DNA of 64,000 nt from Bosea sp. (in: a-proteobacteria) (GCA_023910605.1 JAAVVV010000001.1:1664698-1728697); one strand, 5' to 3'; positions 49,099 through 59,404 are shown, counted from the stretch's first letter. Numbers and translations: made by a program. The notes: generated from the letters alone by a model not told the origin.

Positions 49099-50277
49099 TC
49101 AGCTCCGCCGATCGAGGAAGCGGATCGCCGCCGCGCCCAGCGTGCAGCCCAGCATGAGCATGAGGAAGGCGGGCGGCCATATGGGGGTGAGCGCCCCGGC
49201 CAGGTAGGCCGCGCCCGCGCCGATGCCGAGCTGGACGAAGCCGGTCAGCCCCGCCGCCGCGCCGGCCAGCTCGGGCCTGACCGAGAGCGCGGACGCCGTG
49301 GCGCTGGGAATGGTGAGCCCGTTGCCGATGCCGTTGAGCATCAGCGGCACGAACAGGAGGGCCGGCTGCCAGACCATGATGAAGGGCAGGGCCGAGGCGA
49401 TGCCGACCGAGACGGCGGAGATGGCCAGCCCGAGCGGGATCATCCGCGCCGCCCCGATGCGCTGGCCGAAGCGGCCGGTGAGGAAGTTGCCGAGCATGTA
49501 GCTGCCCGCCATCATGACGAAGAAGAAGCCATACACATCCGGCCCCGCCTTCATGTGCTCGACCACCGCATAGGGAGCGCCTGCGATGAAGCTGAAGAAT
49601 GTGGCGGAGGTCAGCGTCAGGATCGCGCTCGCGACGAGGAAGGCCCGCTCGCGCATCAGGCGCGGGAAGGCGCGGAACATGTCGAGCACCCTGGCGGGTG
49701 CACCGGTGCGGCGCATCGTCTCCGGAAGCTTGAGCATGGCGCCGGTCGTGGCGATCAGCCCCACAAGGGCCATCAGCGCGAAGATCAGCCGCCAGCCATG
49801 GTTCTTCTCGACGAAGCCGCCCACCAGCGGCGCGAGCATGGGCGCCACCACCATCGCCATTGTCACGTAGCCGATGATGCTCGCCGCCTCGTCCTTGCCC
49901 GCCATGTCGCGGGCGATGGCGCGGGTGAGGGCGAAGGCCGTGCCTGCGCCTGCGGCCTGCAGCATCCGCGCCAGCAGCAGCGTCACGAGGCTGTCCGACG
50001 CATAGCCCAGGATCGAGCCAAGCGTGAACAGGCCAAGCCCCCCGATGATGCAGGGCCGCCGCCCGATCCGGTCCGAGAGCGGCCCCACCACGAGCTGCGA
50101 GAGCGCAACCGCGGCGAGATACAAGGTCAGCGTGAGCTGGATCGTGCCGTAATCGGTGCCGAGCGACCGCGCGATGGCCGGCGTCGCCGGCGCCAGCACA
50201 TTGAGCGCGAAGGGCTGCACCGCGCTGCACAGCACGAGGATGGCGAGCGATGGCCGGATCATCGGGGCGGCCTTCAT
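49099..50277 (-). CDS. MFS drug-resistance transporter, Bcr/CflA family
   Basis: This 392-aa protein has 12 membrane segments and the MFS motif A variant GPLSDRIGRRPCIIGGLGLF (about residues 59-78), with LQAAGAGTAFALTRAIARD and PMLAPLVGGFVEKNHGWR as in Bcr/CflA efflux proteins. The ATG at 50277 overlaps the EamA stop (ATGA). It is the last gene of a solA-like / EamA / MFS run. Confidence 0.88.
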   Translation of the reverse strand: MKAAPMIRPSLAILVLCSAVQPFALNVLAPATPAIARSLGTDYGTIQLTLTLYLAAVALSQLVVGPLSDRIGRRPCIIGGLGLFTLGSILGYASDSLVTLLLARMLQAAGAGTAFALTRAIARDMAGKDEAASIIGYVTMAMVVAPMLAPLVGGFVEKNHGWRLIFALMALVGLIATTGAMLKLPETMRRTGAPARVLDMFRAFPRLMRERAFLVASAILTLTSATFFSFIAGAPYAVVEHMKAGPDVYGFFFVMMAGSYMLGNFLTGRFGQRIGAARMIPLGLAISAVSVGIASALPFIMVWQPALLFVPLMLNGIGNGLTIPSATASALSVRPELAGAAAGLTGFVQLGIGAGAAYLAGALTPIWPPAFLMLMLGCTLGAAAIRFLDRRS

Positions 50278-51164
50278 GCCGCCGGTTCCCTGGCGCGCAC
50301 GCGCTGGCGATGCAGCGTGTAGAGCCCGCTGCCGACGATCAGCGCTGCACCCGCCAGCGAGGGCGCGTCGGGCCAATCGCCCCAGATGGCGGCGCCGAGC
50401 ACGATGGCGAAGACCAGCACCGTGTAGCGGAAGCCCGACACCAGCGAGACATCCGCATCGCGGTAGGCGACGATGATGGCGTAATTGCCCAGCGCCACGA
50501 AGAGCGCGGCGGCGACCAGATACAGCGTCTCGCGCAGGGCGAAGGGCCGCCAGGTCTCTGTCAGCCCCAGAACCAGCCCCATGCTGCCGACCACGAGCGT
50601 GGTCGAGAAGGTGATGACCGTGGAGGGCACGTCCACGCCGATGCGCCTTGTCATCAGGTCGCGGAACCCCACCAGCAGCGCGCTGGCCAGCGCCACCACG
50701 GCATAGACGTTGAACCCGTCCGCCGAAGGCCTCACGATGATGAGGACGCCCACGAAGCCGACCCCTATGGCGAGCCAGCGCCGCCAGCCCACCCGCTCCA
50801 TCCCCAGCATCGCCGCCAGCGCCACCACGATCAGCGAGGCGGCCTGAAGGATCGCCGTCATGTTGGCGAGCGGCAGCTTGGCGAGTGCCGTGATGAAGGT
50901 GATGGCCACGAGCCCCTCGATCACCCCGCGCATCAGCACCATGGGCTCGCGCATGGCCTTGAGGTCGCTGAGCGAGCCGAAGCTGCGCACCAGAAGCAGC
51001 GCGGCGGCTGTGGCGAACACGCCCCGGATCGCCAGCACCTGCCCGGTGGGATAGGCGGCTGTGGCCAGCTTCACGAAGGCGTCATTGACCACGAACAGCG
51101 CCATGGCGCACACCATGGCGATCACGCCGCGCCGGTTGCTGGCCGCCGAGGCGCCGATGGGCAT
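50274..51164 (-). CDS. EamA/DMT-family transporter
   Basis: This 296-aa membrane protein has ten helices in two EamA repeats (first from about residue 13, second from about 155). Typical parts are FVVNDAFVKLATAAYPTGQV and LGAAIWGDWPDAPSLAGAALI. The ATG at 51164 lies 6 bp from the preceding stop; its own stop overlaps the MFS gene. The substrate is unknown. Confidence 0.88.
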   Translation of the reverse strand: MPIGASAASNRRGVIAMVCAMALFVVNDAFVKLATAAYPTGQVLAIRGVFATAAALLLVRSFGSLSDLKAMREPMVLMRGVIEGLVAITFITALAKLPLANMTAILQAASLIVVALAAMLGMERVGWRRWLAIGVGFVGVLIIVRPSADGFNVYAVVALASALLVGFRDLMTRRIGVDVPSTVITFSTTLVVGSMGLVLGLTETWRPFALRETLYLVAAALFVALGNYAIIVAYRDADVSLVSGFRYTVLVFAIVLGAAIWGDWPDAPSLAGAALIVGSGLYTLHRQRVRAREPAA

Positions 51165-51169
51165 GGCCC

Positions 51170-52315
51170 TCACGCCGCCGCCTCGAAGCGCTTCAGGCTG
51201 AAGTGCGACAGATCGAAGGCGCTTTGGCCCTTCGTGCTGAGGTCGGCCAGGATCTCCCCGATGGCGGAGGCGAACTTGTAGCCGTGGCCGGAACAGCACG
51301 AGGCGAAAACCACCTGCTCGGCGCCCGGAATGGTGTCGATGACGAAATGCTCGTCGGGCGTCACTGTGTAGAGGCAACCCTTGATCGCCAGCGGCTCCGT
51401 GGTGGCGTGTGGAAAATAGCGCGCCACCGCCGTGCCCAGCATACGAACCTGACGCTCGCTCGGCGTGCGGCTGGGGTCGGAGGCGTCGAGCTGCTCCCGC
51501 GCGAAGTGCGGGCCGCCGATCTTGAAGCCAGGATGTTCCCAGAGCGGAAAGCCGTAGAAATTGCCTTCCTCCACGGTCAGGATGAAGACCGGCATCTTGC
51601 CAATCCTGAACGGCTCGGGATCCTTCACGCTGTACCAGCCTATGGCTTGCCTAACGGTCTTCAGGTGCGGCGCCAGGGCCGTGTTGAGCGTGTCCATCCA
51701 GGCCCCGCTGGTGAGCACGAGCCGGCCTGCGGTGTATTGCCCCTTCGCCGTCGTCACGCGCACGCCGCCATGGCCGGTCACGCTCCATTCGAGCACGGGC
51801 TCGTTGGCGCGGATCGTGGCCCCGGCGGCCTGCGCGAGCCCGACATGGGCGAAGATTGCGCGCTCGGATGCGACGAAGCCGCCATCGGGCTGCCACAGGC
51901 CGATCTGCCCTTCAGGGAGCGCGAATGCGGGAAAGCGACGCATGATCTCGGCGCGGTCCAGCGTTTCATGCGGCAGATCGTGGTCGATGCAGGACTGGCG
52001 CGCGCTTTCGACGAAACCTGCGCCTTCCGGCGCGATATCGATCGAGCCGGTGACGTGCAGAAGCTGCATCCCGGCCTTTCGGCCCGTCTCGGCCCAGAGC
52101 TCATGGGCGCGACGCACCATCGGCACATAGTGCGAGCCTTCGAAGTAGGCGAGGCGGATGATCCGGGTCATGCCGTGGGAGGAGCCCATTGAATGGCCCA
52201 GGTCGAAGCGCTCGAGCCCCAGCACGCGCTGACCGCGCTGCGCGAGATGCCAGCACGCGGCCGAGCCCATGCCGCCCACGCCGGCCACGATCACGTCATA
52301 GGCTTGATCCGACAT
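51170..52315 (-). CDS. solA: N-methyl-L-tryptophan oxidase / monomeric sarcosine oxidase family
   Basis: This 381-aa flavoprotein oxidises an N-methyl amino acid. It has the FAD motif VIVAGVGGMGSAACWHLAQRG, the family mark SMGSSHGMTRIIRLAYFEG, and the covalent-flavin cysteine region ASCCSGHGYKFASAIGE (about residues 340-356). The ATG at 52315 (MSDQAYDVIV) was chosen; the frame is open upstream. It heads an operon with two transporters. The exact methylated amine is not known, so the symbol is a family label. Confidence 0.83.
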   Translation of the reverse strand: MSDQAYDVIVAGVGGMGSAACWHLAQRGQRVLGLERFDLGHSMGSSHGMTRIIRLAYFEGSHYVPMVRRAHELWAETGRKAGMQLLHVTGSIDIAPEGAGFVESARQSCIDHDLPHETLDRAEIMRRFPAFALPEGQIGLWQPDGGFVASERAIFAHVGLAQAAGATIRANEPVLEWSVTGHGGVRVTTAKGQYTAGRLVLTSGAWMDTLNTALAPHLKTVRQAIGWYSVKDPEPFRIGKMPVFILTVEEGNFYGFPLWEHPGFKIGGPHFAREQLDASDPSRTPSERQVRMLGTAVARYFPHATTEPLAIKGCLYTVTPDEHFVIDTIPGAEQVVFASCCSGHGYKFASAIGEILADLSTKGQSAFDLSHFSLKRFEAAA

Positions 52316-52499
52316 CCCGCTTCCCATTCCCGTCCCGCAGGTCCCGTCCTGCCTGTCGCTTATGCCATGGATCGCGCGATGGGCCACGCTCCGGCGCAAC
52401 ATGGCTGCATGCGCCGGGATACCCCCAAGATATTGGTTCGTCGAAAACGGATCACCGCATCCAATGCGAAAGGTCTGCATTGAAGGCGGCTTCGACCTG
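52316..52499. other. Intergenic, normal composition, no gene seen
   Basis: This stretch upstream of the solA-like gene has host-like GC and no recognisable gene. It probably contains the promoter of the solA-like operon. It borders the AT-rich block that begins at about 52500. Confidence 0.5.
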
Positions 52500-52708
52500 A
52501 CGGATTAAGTTCTTTAAACTGAACGTACACATAGCCGACATTAGCTTTGAGAATTGAATTCAATATAATTGCCATGTTGATTACTAAAATTGGCATTGAC
52601 GATGTTTTTTAGCATTTATTTATATATTTTCTGATAAAAAGTTTATAATTAAAATGAATTGAATAATAAAAAATCTGAATCAAATTTTAGTCCGTATAAA
52701 AATTGCGG
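52500..52708. other. Very AT-rich non-coding block
   Basis: About 200 bp of strikingly AT-rich sequence (for example TTTATTTATATATTTTCTGA) in a high-GC genome. No gene was seen. It directly follows the stop end of the HD-domain gene and marks recently acquired DNA. Confidence 0.85.
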
Positions 52709-53269
52709 TCATAACTTGACGATTCCGAGAGTTACCTTAATGCCACCAACCAATGTTGAGCCTCCATAATCTTTCGCAAGACGCATCAATGTGTCATGGA
52801 AACCTAAGTTTGGGAACGCTGCCTCAACTTTTCCAATCGCAGCTCTGCTCATGCCCTTACGGAGCATTCCTTTCGAGGCATCGATCCAATCGGCCTTTCG
52901 GCAGGCCTCGATGATTTCCCTGTGTGGTCCGGTGTAAGGAAAAATCTTGTGGTGCCAATGGATGGCTCCACGAAGCAGATCGGGATCCAAACCCAGCCCA
53001 AGCTTTTGGTTGTCGGCTATTGCTACGGCCTCGGATGGTTCCAGATAGGCCAATTCGTGATCTGTCCAGAGACCAATGTCATGATAGACAAACGCAGCCT
53101 CGACAAGCCTCTCATGTTCTTTGGCATTGCCCAGAAAATGCATTGCATAAGTGATCGTGCGGTAAACATGGTTCCGATATCCCGGAAAGTCTCTGCCAAT
53201 CAGAGTCTCGTATTGCGCGAATAATTCTTCGACAAAGGGTCTTTCCATCTTGATCGTGATGTCTGACAT
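52709..53269 (-). CDS. HD-domain protein (putative metal-dependent phosphohydrolase)
   Basis: This 186-aa protein has an HD signature: HVYRTITYAMHFL (first His), then EAAFVYHDIGLW (HD pair), IHWHHK and ADWIDA near residue 130, consistent with a small nucleotide or nucleic-acid phosphohydrolase. Codon use is clearly lower in GC than its neighbours, so it was probably acquired horizontally together with the AT-rich block. The ATG at 53269 has AAGGA 10 bp upstream; an ATG at 53302 is in frame. The biological substrate is unknown. Confidence 0.75.
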   Translation of the reverse strand: MSDITIKMERPFVEELFAQYETLIGRDFPGYRNHVYRTITYAMHFLGNAKEHERLVEAAFVYHDIGLWTDHELAYLEPSEAVAIADNQKLGLGLDPDLLRGAIHWHHKIFPYTGPHREIIEACRKADWIDASKGMLRKGMSRAAIGKVEAAFPNLGFHDTLMRLAKDYGGSTLVGGIKVTLGIVKL

Positions 53270-53489
53270 CAAACATAGTTCCTTGGTTGATACGACATCC
53301 ACGGGATGTCCGACGTTTCTGGGTTGATGTTGCCGCGTTGGTTGTCATTTGGCAATGTCCTGGCGCCATCGCGCCCGCCAAAGCAGGCCGCCAGGCGCTG
53401 ATGGCGGCGACAATGGCGTTTTCAGCGCCGGAACTGACGATTTCTCCCTGATGGAGACGCGCCTCTCCCCTGGGTTTTGTTGGAACTCA

Positions 53490-53960
53490 TCACAACCGGC
53501 CTGCCCATGTCGGCGCTGGATCAGGCGGTGGCGGCCGTCCGGCAATCAGTCTCAGGATTTCGGCGAACAGCATTTTCGAGATAGCCACCCCAGCCATTTG
53601 GACGACAACATAGCGGCCATGGCTGATGACCTTGGCGCCAATCTTGATGAGCGTCTCCTCGAGGCTGGTCAGTGACCAGTCCCTGATGGGCTCTGGCGCG
53701 GCCAGGTGCGCAGGAAGTTGCCGATGTTGCAGGCGAGAGCATGGAAATGGAGGCGGCCGTTCTTGCCGGCGCGCGTATCGGCAAGCATGGTGCCTGCCAT
53801 CGCGCTGAGACCAGGCGTGTCGTCGAGTATGCGACAGGCGAGCCATCCGGCATCGGAAGTGATTCGCGAGCCATGGAACCCCAACTTCAAACGGCGGTCG
53901 AAATCGCGCCTCAGGGCGCCATCAGTCGATTCACCCGCCAGGTTCTCCGTGGCGGCCTTG
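53490..53960 (-). pseudogene. IS1380-family transposase remnant
   Basis: Two minus-strand frames carry pieces of one transposase. One has RLKLGFHGSRITSDAGWLAC, LDDTPGLSAMAGTMLADTR and HALACNIGNFLRT; the other has WSLTSLEETLIKIGAKVISH and GRYVVVQMAGVAISKMLFAE with ILRLIAG. Start and end segments are present but the catalytic centre between the ADTR and HALA segments has been deleted, and a frameshift separates the parts. It lies beside the horizontally acquired HD gene. Terminal inverted repeats were not found by eye. Confidence 0.75.
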
Positions 53961-54133
53961 TGTATTTCAATCTAATACATTGAAAGATATACATTAATCG
54001 GATGCCCTCAGCCGCAAGTCAATGCTCTGTCCGGCGAATGCGGGATGAGCTTTTCGCCGGCCCGGCCATCGTCGCGCGTCTCATCCGAAGAGCTCCTGAC
54101 AGGATTAACGAAACCTTAAGCGGAGGCTGCGAT

Positions 54134-55954
54134 ATGTCGGACACGTCGGAGCCGGACATGGGTTTGCTGGACTATGCACGCACGCTTCTGATGCGGTCAG
54201 GCCCGGCTGCGCCAAGGCCTGCGCCATCCCTCCCTGTGACTGAGGCAACGCCGCCGACGGGGCTGGAGATCGATGCGCGCCAGCGCCACTTCCGCCAATC
54301 CATCGACATGATCGAGCATGACGTGTCGGCCGCCCTCGACCGGCTCACGCGCCTCATCGGAACCTCCGGCGAGATCACGGGCCAGACCGCAAGCGATCTC
54401 GACCAGATCCATGCCGGCATGGCCGCGCTGCGCGAGGCGGCCGCGCTCGCCGCGCGCGACGTGGCCGAACTGGCCGATTCCTCCGGCAAGGTCTCGGCCA
54501 GCGTCGAGACGGTGAGCAGCAATGTCGCGCAGGCGCGCCAGAGCGTCGCCGAGGCGGCGAAGGTCGCGTCCTCAGCGACCGACATCATGTCGAGCCTCTC
54601 CACGGCTTCTGCCGAGATTTCGACCATGGTCGACACCATCGCGCTGATCGCCCGGCAGACAAACCTGCTTGCGCTCAACGCCACCATCGAAGCCGCGCGC
54701 GCGGGCGACAGCGGCCGCGGCTTTGCGGTCGTGGCGCAGGAGGTCAAGAGCCTGTCGGTGGAAACCGCCAAGCGCGTCGCCGACATCCGCAAGCGCGTGC
54801 ATGTGCTGGAGCAGGCCACCACGAAATCATTCGACGCCATCGCCGCGATCGCTGGCCTGATCACCGACGTGAACCCCATGGTGTCGGCCATTGATGACGC
54901 CATGCATGAACAGGCCATGTCGGTGGTGGAACTGACGCGCCGCACCCAGCAGACCGCCCGCTTCGTCGAGACGGTGGCCGAGCGCGTGGGGCAGGTGGGC
55001 GCCACCGCCACCACCGCCACCGAGCGCAGCGCAAGTGCTGCGAGCGCAGCCGAAAAGGCGATTCGGGAAGCCTCCAACGTGTCGCGTTTCGTGGCAGCCA
55101 TCCGGCAGGCCGGCTTCGTCGCGCGGCGCAAGCATGACCGCTTTCCGTGCGAATTGCCGTTGATGATCAAAAGCGGCGTGAAATCCTGGCGCGCCGCAAC
55201 CATCGACATCAGCCTGGGCGGCGCGCTGCTCGGGCGGCCTCCCGACTTCGATGCGCTCCGCGGCGAGAAGCTGGAACTGGTCATGGACGGGGTGGGCACG
55301 CTGCCCGCGACGCTTCTCGTGATCAGTCCGTCAGGCCTGCATTGCGCCTTCGACGACATGGAGCGGATGCTGGCCGGGCGCCTGCGCGAGCGCATCGCCT
55401 CGGTCCAGGCCGAGTATCAGCCCATGATCGAGCGCACCCGGAAGCTGGCCGCGCGCATCGCGCTGGCCATGCAGGCGCTGGTCAAGGAAGGTACCCTGTC
55501 CGAGGAGGCCCTGTTCGCGACCGATTACACCCCGATAGCGGGCGCCGACCCGCCGCAATTCGAGACGCCCTCCCTGCCTGCCCTTTGCGCGGTCATGCCT
55601 CCGATCTGCGAGCCGATGCTGCTGGAGGATGCGAACGTGGTCTACTGCGTGGCGATGGACCGCAATGGCTACATCCCCGTGCACAATCGCATCTACGCGC
55701 AGCCGCAGCGGCCAGGGGAGCGCGAGTGGAACGTCGCCAATGCCCGCGACCGCCGTTTTTACGATGACGAAGCCGGGCTGACGGCGGCGCGCTCGGTCCG
55801 CCCCTTCGTCATCCAGTCCTATCGCCGCGAGATGGGCCAAGGCCAAGGCGGCCATGTGCGCGAGATCGCCGTGCCCATCTTCGTCAACGACCGCCACTGG
55901 GGCGGCCTCAAGGTCGGCTTCAGGCTGACGCCGTCGCCCGTCACGGCGGAATAG
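54134..55954 (+). CDS. Soluble methyl-accepting chemotaxis protein with PilZ-like domain
   Basis: This 606-aa protein has no membrane segment. The chemoreceptor signalling core runs from about residues 55 to 325, with the hairpin tip region [20 protein letters not shown] and [20 protein letters not shown] (about 168-206). A PilZ-like domain follows ([10 protein letters not shown] at 331-340, [10 protein letters not shown] at 358-367), the c-di-GMP binding pattern RxxxR...DxSxxG. The last 190 residues form a sensory-like domain also seen in alphaproteobacterial receptors ([37 protein letters not shown]). The ATG at 54134 has GGAGG 7 bp upstream. It could link c-di-GMP to chemotaxis. Confidence 0.88.
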   Translation: MSDTSEPDMGLLDYARTLLMRSGPAAPRPAPSLPVTEATPPTGLEIDARQRHFRQSIDMIEHDVSAALDRLTRLIGTSGEITGQTASDLDQIHAGMAALREAAALAARDVAELADSSGKVSASVETVSSNVAQARQSVAEAAKVASSATDIMSSLSTASAEISTMVDTIALIARQTNLLALNATIEAARAGDSGRGFAVVAQEVKSLSVETAKRVADIRKRVHVLEQATTKSFDAIAAIAGLITDVNPMVSAIDDAMHEQAMSVVELTRRTQQTARFVETVAERVGQVGATATTATERSASAASAAEKAIREASNVSRFVAAIRQAGFVARRKHDRFPCELPLMIKSGVKSWRAATIDISLGGALLGRPPDFDALRGEKLELVMDGVGTLPATLLVISPSGLHCAFDDMERMLAGRLRERIASVQAEYQPMIERTRKLAARIALAMQALVKEGTLSEEALFATDYTPIAGADPPQFETPSLPALCAVMPPICEPMLLEDANVVYCVAMDRNGYIPVHNRIYAQPQRPGEREWNVANARDRRFYDDEAGLTAARSVRPFVIQSYRREMGQGQGGHVREIAVPIFVNDRHWGGLKVGFRLTPSPVTAE

Positions 55955-55960
55955 AGGCGG

Positions 55961-56980
55961 TCAACCGCCGGTGACGCTCATGTGCCGGCCCACGGCGGGG
56001 CGCGCCACCTTGCGGTCGATCACGAAGTCATGCCCCCTGGGCTTGCGCGCAATGGCGTCCTCGATGGCCTTGTGCAGCGGCCCGTCGCTCTCGCTGGCGC
56101 GGATCACCGAGCGCAGGTCGGCCGCATCCTCCTGACCCAGGCACATGTAGAGCGTGCCCGTGCAGGTCAGCCTGACGCGATTGCAGCTCTCGCAGAAATT
56201 GTGCGTCATCGGAGTGATGAAGCCCAGGAGCCCGCCCGTCTCCGCCACGCGCACATAGCGCGCCGGGCCGCCGGTGCGGTGGGGGTCATCGACCAGCGTG
56301 AACGTGTCGAGCAGGCGCGCGCGGACCTGGCTCAGCGGAAGAAACTGGTCGATTCGCGCCGGCTCGATGTCCCCCAGCGGCATCACCTCGATGAAGGTGA
56401 TGTCCATGCCCTCGCCATGCGCCCAGCGGATGAGTTCCTCGATCTCACCTTCGTTGACCCCCTTGAGAGCCACGGCGTTTATCTTGATGCGCAGGCCGGC
56501 GGCGCGTGCCTCGGCCAGCCCCTCATGCACCCTTGCGAGGTCGCCCCAGCGCGTGATGGCGCGGAACTTGTCTGGATCGAGCGTGTCGAGCGAGACGTTG
56601 ATCCGGCGCACCCCGATCGCAGCCAGCTCCGCGGCATGCCGCGCGAGCTGCGAGCCGTTCGTCGTCACGGTCAGTTCCTCGAGGCCCTTGTCGAGATGGC
56701 GTGACAGCGAGCGGAACAGGCTCATGATGTCGCGGCGCACCAGCGGCTCGCCGCCCGTGATCCTGATCTTGCGCGTCCCGCGCGCGATGAAGGCCGAGCC
56801 GATCCGGTCGAGTTCCTCCAGCGTCAGCAGATCGCGCTTGGGCAGGAAGTGCATGTCCTCGGACATGCAGTAGACGCAGCGGAAATCGCAGCGGTCCGTA
56901 ACCGAGATGCGGATGTATTCAATGGTGCGGCCGAAAGGGTCGACCAGCGGCTGCGCCTGGCGGGGGGTCAGAAGATCCAT
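55961..56980 (-). CDS. moaA: GTP 3',8-cyclase MoaA (molybdopterin synthesis)
   Basis: This 339-aa radical SAM enzyme makes cyclic pyranopterin precursor. The radical SAM cluster motif is CDFRCVYC (about residues 31-38), followed by [12 protein letters not shown]. The C-terminal 4Fe-4S ligands are in [15 protein letters not shown], and the chain ends in the GG dipeptide needed for activity. It provides cofactor for molybdoenzymes such as the xanthine dehydrogenase at 17175-22379. It lies convergent to the chemoreceptor, 6 bp apart. Confidence 0.96.
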   Translation of the reverse strand: MDLLTPRQAQPLVDPFGRTIEYIRISVTDRCDFRCVYCMSEDMHFLPKRDLLTLEELDRIGSAFIARGTRKIRITGGEPLVRRDIMSLFRSLSRHLDKGLEELTVTTNGSQLARHAAELAAIGVRRINVSLDTLDPDKFRAITRWGDLARVHEGLAEARAAGLRIKINAVALKGVNEGEIEELIRWAHGEGMDITFIEVMPLGDIEPARIDQFLPLSQVRARLLDTFTLVDDPHRTGGPARYVRVAETGGLLGFITPMTHNFCESCNRVRLTCTGTLYMCLGQEDAADLRSVIRASESDGPLHKAIEDAIARKPRGHDFVIDRKVARPAVGRHMSVTGG

Positions 56981-57166
56981 GGCTTCACCATATCGAGTCC
57001 GTAATGTCGCCGCTGCGGCCAGCGGCGTGCGGGGGAGCTGGGTGGGCTGCTCGACCCACAGGCTGGCCGCAGCAATCCTCTACCTCTTTTTCCCATGCTG
57101 TGCGAGGAGCTGTGCAGCGTCAATTTGATTTCACATCATGCGCGCCTGCCTTCGGGAGCCGGAACC

Positions 57167-57553
57167 ATGTCCAATCAGCAGCTATGGCCCAGCGAGATCC
57201 GCCTTTCGAAGGACAGGCGCACCCTGAGCGTCACCTTCGAGGATGGGAGCCGCCATGATCTGCCGGCCGAGTATCTGCGGGTGGAGAGCCCCTCGGCGGA
57301 GGTGCAGGGCCATGGTCCGAACGAGAAGAAGCTCATCGCCGGCAAGATGAACGTGGAGATCCTGTCGGTGGTGCCGGTGGGCCATTATGCGGTGAAGCTC
57401 GTCTTCGACGATCTGCACGACACCGGCATCTATGGCTGGGACACGCTGGCCCAGATGGGGCGGGACCATTCCGTGAAATGGCGCGCCTATCTCGATGCGC
57501 TGGAGATCGCGGGGCTCGGCCGTGAGCCGGCCGCGCGGACCCCGCGCCGCTGA
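57167..57553 (+). CDS. DUF971 (GBBH-like N-terminal domain) protein
   Basis: This 128-aa protein matches the gamma-butyrobetaine hydroxylase-like N-terminal domain found alone in many bacteria. It begins WPSEIRLSKDRRTLSVTFEDGSR and has LPAEYLRVESPSAEVQGHG and VKLVFDDLHDTGIYGWDTL. Stand-alone members are often linked to Fe-S or molybdenum cofactor proteins; here it is divergent from moaA. Its molecular role is unproven. Confidence 0.8.
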   Translation: MSNQQLWPSEIRLSKDRRTLSVTFEDGSRHDLPAEYLRVESPSAEVQGHGPNEKKLIAGKMNVEILSVVPVGHYAVKLVFDDLHDTGIYGWDTLAQMGRDHSVKWRAYLDALEIAGLGREPAARTPRR

Positions 57554-57709
57554 TTTTTCCTGAAAGTTGTATGGGCAATGCAGGCATTCAACTTGCAGAT
57601 GCACTGTATCACCTTGTTAAGTATGCTGTTTTCCTGCTGCTGCATTCACACCAGTTTTTAATCGTCGTCCTGGAAGAGTGAACGGTGAATACGGACGGGG
57701 ACGACCAGG

Positions 57710-59404
57710 ATGCAGGCGCTTGTCATGGACCTCCCGCTCGACGCGGGCGCTTGCGATCGGCGGGACGCACGTCAGCCAAGCGAACGCCTGATCGGCCGCA
57801 TCGTGGCCTGCGACGGCTCGCGCGCCACCATTGCGGCGTCGGCCGCCAGCCTCGTCGGCGCCGCGACGGATTTCTGGTCGATCGGCCGGCTGATCTCGAT
57901 CAGCATGGGCCAGACGCGCGTGGTCGGCCTGGTCTGCGAGATGAGCGCCACTGCCAATGTCTGGGCCGAAGGCCTCGAGAATGAGATCCATGTGAAGGTC
58001 GAGCTTGTCGGCGAGATCGTCGACCGCTCCGACGGCAAGCTTGAGTTCCGCCGCGGCATCTGCGCCTATCCCAATCTCGGCGCCGTCGCGCACCGCATCC
58101 GCGTGACGGACCTGCTGGCCGTCCATGATCTGGGCGACCGCAGGGGCATCGAGATAGGCTGGCTCTCGCAGGATTCATCCATCCCCGCCACGGTCTGCGT
58201 CGATGACATGCTGCGTTGCCATTTCGCCGTGGTCGGCACCACCGGCGTCGGCAAGTCCAGCGCCGTTGCCCTGCTGCTGCGCGAGGCCGTGGCCAAGAAG
58301 CCCAATCTGCGCGTGCTCGTGCTCGATCCGCACAATGAATACGCCCATGCCTTCCACGGCATGTCGACGACGCTCGATTCGAACACGCTGGAACTGCCCT
58401 ACTGGATGTTCAGCTTCGAGGAGATGATCGATGTCGTCTTTCGCGGCCGCGAAGCGGTGCAGGAGGAGATCGACATCCTGCGCGAGATCATCGGGCTCGC
58501 CAAAGGCCGCTACCGGGTCTCCAGCGAGAGCGCCACCGTCTCGCGCCTCATCCGCAAGCCGCTCGACATCGGGGGCATGTCTTCCGACGCGCCGGTGCCC
58601 TATCGCTTCAACGATCTTTACAGGATCATCGAGGAATACCTCGGCCAGCTCGAACCGCGCTTCCCGCGCTTTCACCTGCGCTCGCTCAAGAGCCGCCTCG
58701 AAAACCTGTTCGCCGATCAGCGCTATCGCTTCATGTTCGGGCGCTCGACGGTCGAGGACAACCTTGACCAGGTGATCAGCACCATCTTCCGCATCCCCCA
58801 CGAAAACAAGCGGATCTCCATCCTGCAACTGGCGGGCATCCCGTCGGAGGTCGTCAACGCGGTGGTGTCGGTGCTGTCGCGCCTCGCCTTCGACATCGCC
58901 TCCTGGAGCGGCGGCGGCTTCGAAGTCCTCGTGCTGTGCGAGGAAGCGCATCGCTACATCCCGCAAGACCGGGCGCTCGGCTTCGCGCCGACCCGCGCCT
59001 CGATCGCCCGCATCGCCAAGGAAGGCCGCAAATACGGCGCCTATGTCGGCATCGTCACGCAGCGGCCGGGCGAACTCGACCCCACCATCCTGTCGCAATG
59101 CTCGACGGTCTTCGCCATGCGCCTCGGCAACACGCGCGACCAGGACATCATTCGCGCGGCGATCGCCGATTCATCGGCCAGCACCATCGGGTTCCTGTCG
59201 TCGATCGGCAACCGCGAGGCCATCGCCTTCGGCGAGGGCGTGGCCACACCGATGCGCATCACCTTCCGCAGCCAGCGCGCCCATGAACTGCCCGCCGCGC
59301 AGCATGGCGGAGCGCCGCAAGGTCAGCTCAGTGAGGACGACATCAGCCTGCGCGGGATCATCGGCCGCATGCGCGGCGCCGGAGATCCGTCCGAACGCTT
59401 TTGA
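57710..59404 (+). CDS. HerA-type ATPase (DUF87 domain)
   Basis: This 564-aa protein has a HAS-barrel-like N-terminus and a HerA/FtsK-type ATPase domain: Walker A VVGTTGVGKSSAVALLL (about residues 180-196), DPHNEYAHAF, Walker B EVLVLCEEAHRYIP (about 405-418) and the arginine-rich finger region IARIAKEGRKYGAYVGIVTQRP. HerA proteins pump or unwind DNA, usually with a NurA nuclease. No nuclease is adjacent; neighbours are DUF971 and an L,D-transpeptidase. The ATG at 57710 is used. Confidence 0.85.
   Translation: MQALVMDLPLDAGACDRRDARQPSERLIGRIVACDGSRATIAASAASLVGAATDFWSIGRLISISMGQTRVVGLVCEMSATANVWAEGLENEIHVKVELVGEIVDRSDGKLEFRRGICAYPNLGAVAHRIRVTDLLAVHDLGDRRGIEIGWLSQDSSIPATVCVDDMLRCHFAVVGTTGVGKSSAVALLLREAVAKKPNLRVLVLDPHNEYAHAFHGMSTTLDSNTLELPYWMFSFEEMIDVVFRGREAVQEEIDILREIIGLAKGRYRVSSESATVSRLIRKPLDIGGMSSDAPVPYRFNDLYRIIEEYLGQLEPRFPRFHLRSLKSRLENLFADQRYRFMFGRSTVEDNLDQVISTIFRIPHENKRISILQLAGIPSEVVNAVVSVLSRLAFDIASWSGGGFEVLVLCEEAHRYIPQDRALGFAPTRASIARIAKEGRKYGAYVGIVTQRPGELDPTILSQCSTVFAMRLGNTRDQDIIRAAIADSSASTIGFLSSIGNREAIAFGEGVATPMRITFRSQRAHELPAAQHGGAPQGQLSEDDISLRGIIGRMRGAGDPSERF

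Noticed and set aside
56981-57166. Molybdenum cofactor riboswitch upstream of moaA
   Set aside because: No recognisable conserved Moco motif or stem order could be seen in the short gap.
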